From Luteibacter sp. SG786 (lineage in GTDB: Bacteria > Pseudomonadota > Gammaproteobacteria > Xanthomonadales > Rhodanobacteraceae), in the NCBI RefSeq assembly GCF_011759605.1, contig NZ_JAAOYX010000001.1, positions 1,364,001 to 1,428,000 on the forward strand: 64,000 nucleotides of DNA. Direction: 5' to 3'. This document shows positions 25,101-35,000 of this stretch, one piece after another. The notes under the pieces are model-generated. The model searched no databases, was not told the DNA's origin, and saw nothing but the letters and a program-made list of their open reading frames with translations. The position numbers and the translations under genes were made by a program. Each line of letters begins with the position of its first letter. Positions within the stretch are counted from its first letter, which is position 1.

Positions 25101-25679
25101 CAGCACGAAGGCAGCGGGCTCGGGCTCGCCATCGTGGTGCAGCTCTTGCAGCACATGGGCGCGCAGCTCGATGCCGAGTCGGCGCCCGGTAGCGGCAGCC
25201 GTTTCAGTTTTGGTGCCGACTTCGACGTGGCGAACGAAGACGAACTCGAGGCCGAATTCGAAGCGGGCGGCGACATCGGCGACGTGGACGGCGAGGGAAG
25301 GGCGATCCTCGTGGTGGAACCGCATCCCATGCGCCGCGCCGTGCTTTGCGACCTGCTGGATGGCTACGGCTTCGAAAGCATCCCGGCGGCGGATGCCGCC
25401 TCCGCACTGGACATCGTCCGCCGCGAGCCGCCCGTCCTTGTGGTTACCGAGCAAAGGTTGCCCGGAAGCGACGGATGGCGTTTGCTGCATGCGATACGCC
25501 AGCTCGATCCCTCCGTGCCGGTACTTCTCTACGCAGCGCTCTCGCCACGCCGTCCGCCTGGCGGTTCGCTCGAGTTCGACGACGTGTTGCTCAAACCGGC
25601 GACGGCGGCGGAGTTCATGGCATGCGTGATGCGCCTCGTCGAACCCGTCACCGATAACGAAACCGGTGCGGCCGGCTGA
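22170..25679 (+). CDS. Propeller-type hybrid sensor histidine kinase with degenerate receiver
   Basis: 1169 residues from a GTG start inside the previous gene. Order: signal or anchor (about 15-35); two seven-bladed-type propeller blocks (about 40-660), repeats such as RDGFLWVGTEKGLYRFDG and DSDGHLWVASRAGLQR; a Y_Y_Y domain (about 680-745); one membrane segment (about 750-770); HisKA with His807 in HVGHDLRAPLG; HATPase with NLLGNAAKFT, DTGIGM and GSGLGLAIV; C-terminal receiver-like domain from residue 1045. In the receiver the acceptor Asp is Glu1094 (VVTEQRLPGSDG) and the acidic pair is reduced to VVEPHP. Similar two-component propeller proteins sense extracytoplasmic polymers in other bacteria; the ligand here is unknown. 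Confidence 0.92.
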   Translation: MAAEQGSRRRSGAWRWLFAALVAVCSCGWGEAFASAVQLPLTVYAQDSGLTSLSVVRMYEDRDGFLWVGTEKGLYRFDGLGFNALGQAQGFQTSEVISLDEDSDGHLWVASRAGLQRRGRNGKFDWVRPDGKPLFADRGQTLAADGRGGMLVVSGHRLLQLAQDAAGLWTAGPLEPAAETGAGDTTAVLHRNGTTWFGCGSTLCRLRNGVLTRYGTGQGVPADKWLGLLASRDGSLWARGIRHVIRLAPGASEFTVHDMPGGHTEVAASSIDIVEDRAGRIVTRTDVGIARWDGAKWELYDPGNGLPDVGVSSMVADQDGMIWMGTYGRGVYYWSSADAVENWTSAQGLSGSLVWSIARGDAHSVWLAGEAGGEVIVPEEGRAHRWPLAVPPPTQAHAVIADRDGAIWYFLFDGRVLKYEPATKRTTEVGVLPYLVRGALLDRAGRFWAYTLGGLYEVDAAAHEVKPAAPSLIPSTMCSDMAEDADGRLWAACSSGLYRRNAQGWARVRVQPDELPGGYENVAVTPDGKLWLSSLQPGLFVGHVGDGSDVTVAPVDDPLLADTRFYFLRSDRRGRLWAGGGNGVDVLDQGAWVRLSMRDGLLWDETNHGAFFADDDGTVWIGAPIGLTHVLDTEQLLAPRQIRPLLLASSYGGHDVAPSATVAFRNAAALVLRFGAAGNSAGHPVRFRYRLSGVDEGWVDTAQREVRYASLPPGDYRFELTAVDVNRRSRSEPVAFTLTVSPPWWLTPWAYAGEAAAVLLLIVLAWRWRTRLLIAHAQRLEGIVQKRTAELRQSLQARRMLLAHVGHDLRAPLGAIMNAVRRWRVGDAGRDYPRIIERHVRQQMELIDDLLEFSRGELTGLQLEPQAGYLHGFIHDVAEQASLLVERHGNRFECRFDERMPAVVVADFRRLRQVLLNLLGNAAKFTHDGTVVFRVDAVPERVGRVRLVFTVEDTGIGMDAGALESLQQPFTRGGNATQHEGSGLGLAIVVQLLQHMGAQLDAESAPGSGSRFSFGADFDVANEDELEAEFEAGGDIGDVDGEGRAILVVEPHPMRRAVLCDLLDGYGFESIPAADAASALDIVRREPPVLVVTEQRLPGSDGWRLLHAIRQLDPSVPVLLYAALSPRRPPGGSLEFDDVLLKPATAAEFMACVMRLVEPVTDNETGAAG

Positions 25680-25803
25680 TTTCACATTTGTCGCGACGAG
25701 TCGCTCGTCCGTCGCGGCAAAGGTCGTGGCGAGTTCGTAGCCTCGCCAGTCCAGCAATGGCGCTGCCTTCGGAGTAATCGATTACCCCGGCGTGTTCCGC
25801 GGC

Positions 25804-25819
25804 CTTTGCCGGAGCGGAA
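25804..25819. promoter_or_regulatory. Sixteen-bp element shared with the response regulator promoter (copy 2)
   Basis: CTTTGCCGGAGCGGAA is identical to 21302-21317. Here it directly precedes the inverted repeat at 25823-25841 and lies about 84 bases upstream of the CRP-like site. Two identical 16-mers in front of a regulator gene and a neighbouring large structural gene suggest a shared binding factor. Confidence 0.5.
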
Positions 25820-25902
25820 CTTCGTCACGCAGGGCGTGACGCAAATTCCCACTGTAACGGCTTTCCCGTTTCATCCATGGAACATAGGATCGCCGCAGCC
25901 AC

Positions 25903-25918
25903 TGTGATCGAGGTCACA
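25903..25918. promoter_or_regulatory. Perfect CRP/Clp-type site upstream of the giant gene
   Basis: TGTGA-TCGAGG-TCACA, both half-sites exact, 93 bases before the chosen start. In xanthomonads the CRP homologue Clp controls adhesins and biofilm genes, so control of this surface protein by Clp is a fair inference, not shown by sequence alone. Confidence 0.6.
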
Positions 25919-26011
25919 GCCTCACGTCGACATCCTCCTCCCGAAGTCTTGCGGCGTTCGGGACGACGGCTGTTGGCCCGAGTCATGCCCGTCAAAACTG
26001 CAAGGCGACCC

Positions 26012-29000
26012 ATGTCAGGGAACAAGTCATCGAATCCGTTCCGCCCCCGTGCCCACCGCTATGCGCTGGAGCCGCGCCAGATGTACGACGGCGCCGCACT
26101 CGTGGAGGCGGCGCACCATGTCGATCCTGCGCAAGCGGCGCATGACGCGGGCAAATTCCAGAGCCCGGCAGCCGAACAGCCAGGCCACGCGGTCGCCCCG
26201 GCCCCGGCGCCGCCGCCGGCACACAGCGAGGCGGCACCCGCGCAGGTGTATGTCGTGGACCAGAGCGTGGCCAACTGGCAGTCGCTGGTTTCGCAACTCC
26301 CGAAGGGCAGCCAGGTAGTGGTGCTGGATGACAAGTCGTCGGGCCTCTCTCAGATCGCCAACGCGTTACGCGGCGAACACGACATCGGCGCCATCCACAT
26401 CATCAGCCATGGTGCCAACGATTCCATTTCGCTCGGCACCGATACGGTTACCGCGGCGAACGTCGCCGCGTTCAAGAGCCAGCTCGGCGAGATCGGCGCG
26501 TCGCTCTCTTCGAATGGCGACATCCTCCTCTACGGCTGCGACGTATCGCAGCACGACACCGCGCTGGTCACCCAGCTTGGCCGCCTGACGCAGGCGGACG
26601 TGGCGTCTTCCACCGATGCCACGGGCTCGGCCGCGCTCGGCGGAAACTGGGCGCTGGAAAGCACCATCGGCCACATCGAGACTCGCACCCTGTCGCTGGA
26701 CTACGACGGCCTCCTCGTTGCGCCGACGGTGACCACTTCGGCCAAGAGCATCACCGTGGCCGAGCCCAGCTCGCTCAACGCCGCAGGTGCCGATCGCGCC
26801 ACGCTCGGCGGCTGGTCCATCGTGGACGACGGCGTGGGCGGCGACAGCGTCACCGTCACGGCGAAGGTGGCAGATACGAGCAAGGGCACGCTGGTTTCCG
26901 CGGCCGGCGGCACGGCAGTGGCGGGCGGCTTCACCTTTACCGGCACGGCGGCCGCCGCGCAGGCCTGGCTCAACCAGCTCACCTTTGTCGCCGCGGATGT
27001 GGAACTGGGCAACACGGCGGCACACACGACCATCGATGTGACGGTGCGGGACGCCCAGTCGCTGTCGGCCTCCCATTCGCTGGACGTCAACATCACGCCT
27101 TCCAACGATCCGGTATCGGTACCCGACGCCACGAAGACCGTGCAGGAGGTGGATACCTCCGGCAACCGGAGCGTCACCGTTATCGGCACCGACACCCTGG
27201 CAGCGCTCGACACCGAGGTAACTCTCGGCACGCAGACGCCGACGCAGATCGTCTACAGTCTCACCGGCCTGCCGCAATACGGTTATCTCACTCTCAACGG
27301 CCAGCGCCTCGGCGCAGGCTCGGTCTTCACCCAGCAGGACGTGATCGACGGGCGCCTTGCCTACGTGCACACGGCCACGGGCGCCGACCAGGACACCGCG
27401 GACGGATTCGACGCCCGCGTCAACGACGGTGCGACACCGCTCGACCGTTCCGCCAGCGTGCATGTCACCCTGAACATCAATCCGGTAAACCAGGCGCCTA
27501 CCATCGGCGGCACCGGTACGGTGTACGAGGGCCAGCCGGCCAACGCGGTGGATACCGGCAACGTCGGTCAGTACATCGTGGCCGGTACCGGCGGCGATCC
27601 GCAGGACACGCACCTGCAGATCACCATTACTTCGCTGCCGACCCACGGCACGCTCTATTACAACGGCGTGCCGGTCACGGCCGGGCTCACGTTCGATTAC
27701 GCGAACCGCAACCTGCTCACGTACAGCAACGACGGCGTGGATGGCGTCACGCAGGACAGCTTCGGCGTGCGCGTCACCGACGAGGGCGGCGGCACGGGTA
27801 CCAACGCCAGCACCGACGGCACGATCACCCTCGACGTGCATGCGGTGGACGACGATCCGGCCCTGGACACGGACAGCACGCTCACCGCCACGGTGCCGGC
27901 CGCCGGCAACGGCAGTGCGGGCGGGTATTCCGTGGTCCTCACGCCGGGAATGATCGGGGCGACCGACGTCGATTCGCCTGACCGGAACATCAGCTTCGTC
28001 ACCAGCCAGAGCGGACTCACGCATGGCTACCTCCTGCTCAACGGCGAGCAGCTGAAGGACGGCGCCACGTTCACGATGGACGACGTGCGGGCGGGCCGCG
28101 TGCAGTACGTGCAGACGTCCGGTGCCGCGGCGGGCCAGCAGGACACGTTCCACTTCCAGGTGGTGGACAACACCATGGCGCTGCGCTGGAGCGCGGACGG
28201 CACCACATTCACCCGCATCGGCGGTGACTACAACGGCGCTGCCTCTACCGATACGCTGCGCGACTACACCTTCACGATCAACCTCGCGCCGACGCCGGCC
28301 GGCAACGATGGCGGCTTCCCCGTGCACGACCCGGTCACCGCCGACCAGGGTTCCACGCACGCTGGCGTGGACCCGAGCGGCGATGCCATCGGCACGGTGC
28401 AGGAAGGCGGCAGCATCGTCCTGCACGGCACGACCACGAACGGCCAGCCGACCGACTTCACCACCATGCCCGGCCTGAGCTACACGGCACAGGGCGTCGA
28501 TCCGTCACAGGTGGTGTACACGTTCCTGGGCTTCACCAACGACGCCGGCATCACCGCCAGCGCCGGCACCTTGCAGAAGCAGGTGGGCGGCAACTGGGTA
28601 AACGTCTCCGCCTTCGGCACCTTCACCCAGGCCGACCTCGATGCCGGCCGCGTACGCTTCCAGCACGACGGCGACAGCGAGAACTTCCACGTCAAGGCCA
28701 ACTTCTCGGTGTCCGCGGGCCTCGTCACCGTGGTGAACGGTCAGGCCGTTGTGGACAGCTGGACGCCCACGTTCGACATCTACGTGAACCCGACCAACGA
28801 TCTGCCGACGGTCACGGGTTCCTCCAACACGGTGATCAACGAAGGCGAGATCGCCTACATCACCACGGGCCAGCTTGGCCTGCGCGATCCGGACGATGCG
28901 ACCAGCCAGGGTTACCTCGAAGGCTCGCCCACGCTCCCGGGCGGCGGCGACAACTACGCCTACAACAATGACGCCACGGGCGCCGGCGCGCTGAAGTTCA

Positions 29001-32000
29001 CCATCACGAGCCTGCCGCAGGGCGGCAAGCTGCAGTACTCCCTGGACGGCGGCGCGCACTGGCTCGACGTAACGGCGGGCATGACGCTCGATGCCGCCAT
29101 CATCACGGGCAGCGCGGGTACCACAGGGCTTCGCTTCGTGAGCAACGGCTCCGAAGTTCGCAGCGCCACCTTCACGGTGGAGGCGCAAGACCGTTGGGGC
29201 GCCACGTCGGCCACGGACGCCGACGTCACCATCCAGATCACCAACGTCAACGATGCGCCGCAGATCGCCAAGGATCCCACCCAGGCCGATCCGACGGTGC
29301 CGTCGGATTCGCCTAACCAGATCGGCGGTGCGCCGGTCAACGAGCCGCTCACGCTCCCTGAAGGTGGCTACGCGCAGATCACGCCGGCCATGCTCCAGGC
29401 CTACGACCCGGACAGCAGCAGTGTCCAGGTGCAGTATGTGATCACGACCGCGCCCGCGCACGGGAACATCGCGTTCTCCACCGACGGCGTGAACTTCCAC
29501 GTGCTCGGCAAGGGTTCGTCGTTCACCCAGGCCGATGTGGCCGCCGGCCACATCTACTACCTCAACGACGGTACCGAGACGAGCAGCGCCGGCTATCCGG
29601 CCGCGCCCGATGACAAGTTCGGCTTCACCATCTCCGACGGCGACAAGGAACAGGCGGGCAACGAGTTCTGGATCTACACCGATCCCACGAACGACGCGCC
29701 CAAGGTCACGGCGCCCACCGGTCCCATCGACCTCGATAGCGCAAACCCGCAGCACAACGAAGTGCCGGGTTTCTCCGTGAGCGATCCCGACCTGACGACG
29801 GTCGGCGCCGGCGAAACCGACTACATGCAGGTCACCGTGCGGTTGCTCAACGCCAACGGTACCGCGTTCCAGGCGGGCGACTACACGGCGGACGGCGTCT
29901 CCATCGGCTTCGCCAGCGGCAGCGGCGTGGTGGTGGATGCCGACAAGGACGGTTCTGGCGACTATCTCGTCCTGACCGGCACGCGTGCGCAGATCAATGC
30001 GGCGCTGGCCGGACTGACCGTCACCTTTGCCGGCGACCAGGATGCGAAATACCAGGTGCAGGTGATCGCGGACGACCGTCTGCGCGACGCCGGCGGCAAC
30101 CTCGTCGGGGGTGCCAACGGCGGTGCCGTGAATCAGTCGCCCGACGCGGGTACAGGCGGCGGCTCGGTCACGAGCCCCGTCGAAACCAACGAATACGACT
30201 GGTACAACGACGCCGCGCCGACCGACAGCGGTAACCTCGCCGCGGCCTCGGTCGTGGTGCGCGCGTCCAGCGTCAACGACCCTGGTGTCATCAGCGGTCC
30301 GGGTACCATTCCGGCCACGTACGAAGACCAGCCCACCCATATCGGTGGCGGTTTCGTCGTCAGCGACGCGGAATCGGCGGCCTTCGACACACCGGTGACG
30401 GTGACCCTTACCGTGCCCAGCGGCTCCCTCGGCATCGGCGGCAGCGGCAGCCAGACCAGTTTCGGCGGCGTGACCATCTCCGGGGACAACACGTCCACCC
30501 TGGTGCTTACCGGCCGGGCCAGCGACATCCAGGCCCTGCTGAACGATGCCACGAACGGGCTCACTTATCAGAGCGCGGCGAACGTCAACCACGACCTCAA
30601 CGGCGGCCAGCCCGGCGACGTGACGCTCACCATGAGCTTCGACGACGCGGGTTCCCGCATCGGCGACGATACCGGCAACGGCAGTGTCGCCAACAATCCG
30701 GCGCCGGTGGAGATCGGCATCGACGTCATCGCCGTGAACGATGCACCGACCGTCACGAAGGGCACCGGAACCGTCTACCTCAACGGCAGCACGGCCGTGG
30801 ACGGGTTCTCGGTCAATGACGTCGATTACACCGATGGCGGCGGCATCACCACAGGCGAAAGCGACTTCATGCAGGTGACGGTGCGCGTCACGGATGCCAA
30901 CGGCGTGGCGCTCGCTCACTCCGCATACGCCGACATCGTCCTCGGGTCGAGCAATGCAGGGTCGGGCGTGACGATCGACGGCACGTACGACGGTACTGGC
31001 GACGCGCTGGTCATCCGCGGCACACGCGATCAGATCAACCAGTACCTCGCGGGCCTGCAAGTCTCGATCGGCGGCTCGCTGGCCAATGCCGACAAGTCGT
31101 ATCGGGTGGAGGTGATCGCCGACGACCGTCTGCGTGACGTGACGACGGGCGCACTTTCGGGCACGGCCGCCAACGGCGGCCAGAACGCGAACGCCAGCGG
31201 CGGCGTGGAGGACGTGCCCACCACCGTGGTGGACCCGTACGCCGCCGTCCCCGGCGGTCTCGGCAAGAACGTGTCGTCGGCCTACCGCGTGGTGTTCCCC
31301 TCGTCGGTGAACAACCCCACGGCCATCGGTGTCACCGCGCCCAACACGGCGACGGAAAGCGCCGCCGGGCATTACACCTTGGGCCACATCACGCTTGCCG
31401 ATCCCGACGCGGGCACCGACAGTGTGACGGCGACAGTGGCCATCCCGGACGGTTTCCAGGTGAATGACGTGAATGGCGTCACCGCCATGTCGGGCACCTT
31501 CGGAGGCGCCTCGTACACCATCGCCGGCGATCATCGCTCGATCACGATCACCGGTTCGATCAGCCAGGTGGAAGCGGCGATCAACGCCGTGGGCGTGAAG
31601 CTGCCACCGTCGGCTGCCGGCGACAACAATGCGTTCTGGAACGGCACGTTCCAGGTGCAGGTGACGGTCAACGACAACGGCAACCACGGCAGCCGTCCGG
31701 ACCAGGGCACGCTCGACGGCGACCAGGCGGCAAACGAAGGCACCGACCCGACCACCATCGGCGACCAGTACGGTTATGCCGACGGCTCGTCCAGTGCGCT
31801 CGTGACCACCCGCGTGTTCGACGTGACCATCAACAGCGGCACGTCGGTGAACGAAGCGGGGCTGGCCAACGGCAGCGGCAGCCAGGGCGTGAACGGCACG
31901 GAGAGCATCGACCTCTTCAATAACCTGGACAGCATCACCATCGGCAATCCGGCGGATGGCGCCGGGCATTCCGTCACGCTGACGCTCGCGCAGCTGAAGG

Positions 32001-35000
32001 ATATCGCCAACGTCGACCCGGCGGACCGTACCATCCAGACCGCACACGGTACGCTCGTCATCACCGGCTATGTGCCGGGCGCGGACGATGCGCACGGTAC
32101 GCTCATCTATCACTACGAACTCACCGGCCCGGTGAACCAGCCGGGGGCCACCGCAAGCAGCGAGGCCATCGCCGTTTCCACGCGGGACAGCGCCGGTTTC
32201 ACCGATAACGGCAGCATCGCCGTCAACATCGTGGACGATGTGCCCACCGCTTCGGCGGACACGGGTAACGTGAACGAGGACGGTGCCGCCGCCACCGGCA
32301 GCGTGCTGGGCAACGACCATGTCGGTGCCGATGCCACCGCCACGCCGGTCACCGGCGTGAAGGCCGGCGCGGCGGGCGGCATGGCAAGCGGGCAGGTGGG
32401 TACGGGGGTCACGGGCCAGCACGGCACGCTGACGCTCAACGCCGACGGCAGCTACAGCTATGTGGTGAACAACGACGATCCGGCCGTGAACGCGTTGAAG
32501 ACCGGCGACAGCCTGACCGATGTCTACACGTACACCATCACGGATGCCGACGGCGACACCAGCACCGCCACGCTGACCATCACCATCCACGGTCATACGG
32601 ACGGTACGCCGGCCGTGGTGCCGGTGGACGGAAACGGTGCCGCTGCGGGGCATGCGACCGTGCACGAGTCGGGGCTCGTGGACGGCGACGGCTCGCAGGC
32701 GACATCCGGCAGCATCGATCTCACGGCGGCCGACGGCATCCAGAGCGTCACCGTGCACGGCGTGAGCATCTCTCTCGCCGAACTTCAGGCCTTGGGTGGT
32801 ACGCCGAAGACCATCGACACGGGCGTGGGCACCCTGGTGCTCACCGGCTTCACGGCCGGCACCTCGGTCGGCGGCGTACCCACGGCGGGTTCGCTCAGCT
32901 ACACGTACACATTGAATGGTGCCCAGTCGCAGCCCGGCTCGACGGAGAGCCAGCAGAACATCGCGCTGACCATTACCGATGCCGGTGGAGACACGCAGGC
33001 AGGCACGCTCGTCGTCGACATCGTCGACGACGCCCCGACCGCCCATGCGGATGCGGCCGATGTGAACGAAAACGGTGCGGCCGCCACGGGTAACGTGATC
33101 ACGGGTGGCGGGGCGAAGGACGTGGCCGACCGTACCGGTGCCGACACGCCGACGACGGTCACCGGTGTCGCGGCGGGCAATACCGGCAGCGACGTTGCCG
33201 GCGGTACGGGCACGGGCGTTGCCGGGCAGCACGGCACGCTCACGCTCAACGCCGACGGCAGCTACAGCTATGCCGTGAACGACAACGACCCCGCCGTCAA
33301 CAGGCTGAAGGACGGCGAGACGATCCAGGACACCTTCACCTACACCATCACCGACGCGGATGGCGACAGGAGCACCACGACGCTCACGGTCACCATCCAT
33401 GGCAAGACCGACGGCGTGCCTTCGATCGCGCCCGTGGACGGTAATGGCGCCGCCGCGGGCCATGCGACGGTGCACGAGTCCGGGCTTGTCGATCAGGACG
33501 GATCGCAGACGACGGGCGGCTCCATCGCCATCGTGGCGGGCGACGGCATCGACAACATCGACGTGGGCGGTGTGTCGCTCTCGCTTGGCGACCTGCAGAA
33601 CCTCGGCACGTCGCCGAAGACGATTCACACGCCCGACGGCACGCTCGTGCTTACCGGTTTCGTTCCCACCGCGACGGTGGGCGGCGTACCGACGGCCGGC
33701 ACGCTCACCTATACCTACACGCTGGACGCCGCGCTGACACAGCAGGCTGGACAGGATCACAGCACCGACACGATCGGCCTTCTGGTCAACGATGCCGGCG
33801 GCGGGAGCAGCGTGGGAAGCCTGGTGGTCGAGATCGTGAACGACGCGCCTGTAGCCCATGCGGATCATGCGGATGCCGACGAGGACGGTTCGTCCGTGGG
33901 CGGCAACGTGATCACGGGCGGCGGCACCGGCGATGTCGCCGACCGCACCGGTGCCGACGCGCCGACAGTGGTCTCCGGCGTTGCGGCGGGCACGGCCGGC
34001 GGCGCGGTGAGCGGTCAGGTCGGCACGGCGGTCACCGGGCAGCACGGCACGCTGACGCTCCATGCCGATGGAAGCTATAGCTACGACGTCGATAACGACG
34101 ACCCGTCGGTCAACAAACTGAAAGACGGCGAGACGATCCAGGACACCTACACCTACACCATCACCGACGCGGACGGCGACACGAGCACCACGACGCTCAC
34201 GATCACCATCCACGGACATACCGATGGCGGTCCCACCATCGCGCCGCACGACGGCAACGGCACGGGCAACGGCGTCGAGAGCAATGGCGAGGCCACGGTG
34301 TGGGAATCCGGCCTCACGCCGGACGGCCCGCTGGGCCACGACAGCGTCGCTTCCGACACGGTGGCTATCTCGGCGCCGGACGGACTGGTCGAGATCCAGG
34401 TCGGCGGCACCACGGTCAGCGCGGCGCAGCTCGCCGCGCTCGCAGGGTCGCCGATCACGATTCATACCGCCGACGGCACGCTCATCCTCACCGGCTTCAC
34501 CCCGAGCGGTTTCGTCGGCGGCGTGCCGACCGGCGGCACGCTGTCGTACACGTACAGCCTGGACGCTTCCTTGCTCCAGACCGGCCCGGACCGTAGCCAC
34601 AGCGTCGACACGATCGCCTTGTCGGTGACGGACGCCGGTGGCACAACGGCAGCGGGCACGCTGGCCGTCACGATCGTCAACGACGCGCCGACCGCGCACG
34701 CCGACGCCGCCGATGTCGCCGAAGATGGACTCCCGGTGGGTGGCAACGTCCTCACGGGCGGTGGCGCGCACGATGTGGCCGATCGTCCCGGTGCCGACAG
34801 CGCCACGACGGTGACAGGTGTCGCGGCGGGCAACACCGGCGGCACGGTGGCCGGCAACCTCGGTGCGGGTGTCGCGGGCCAGTACGGCTCGCTCACGCTC
34901 AACGCCGACGGCAGCTACAGCTACACGGTCGACGACAACAACGCTGCCGTGAATGCGCTTCGCGACGGCCAGACCGTCACGGACGTCTATACGTACACCA

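Larger units (their letters stand above)
25680..26011. promoter_or_regulatory. Regulatory intergenic region before the giant surface protein
   Basis: This 332-base stretch holds no gene I can support. It contains an imperfect GC hairpin just after the kinase stop (about 25691-25717, possible terminator), the perfect palindrome GTAATCGATTAC (25774-25785), the second copy of the shared element CTTTGCCGGAGCGGAA (25804-25819), an inverted repeat CGTCACGC-AGG-GCGTGACG (25823-25841), and a perfect TGTGA-TCGAGG-TCACA CRP/Clp-type site (25903-25918). AAGGCGA before the ATG at 26012 is the likely ribosome site. No convincing -10/-35 pair stands out. Confidence 0.65.
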
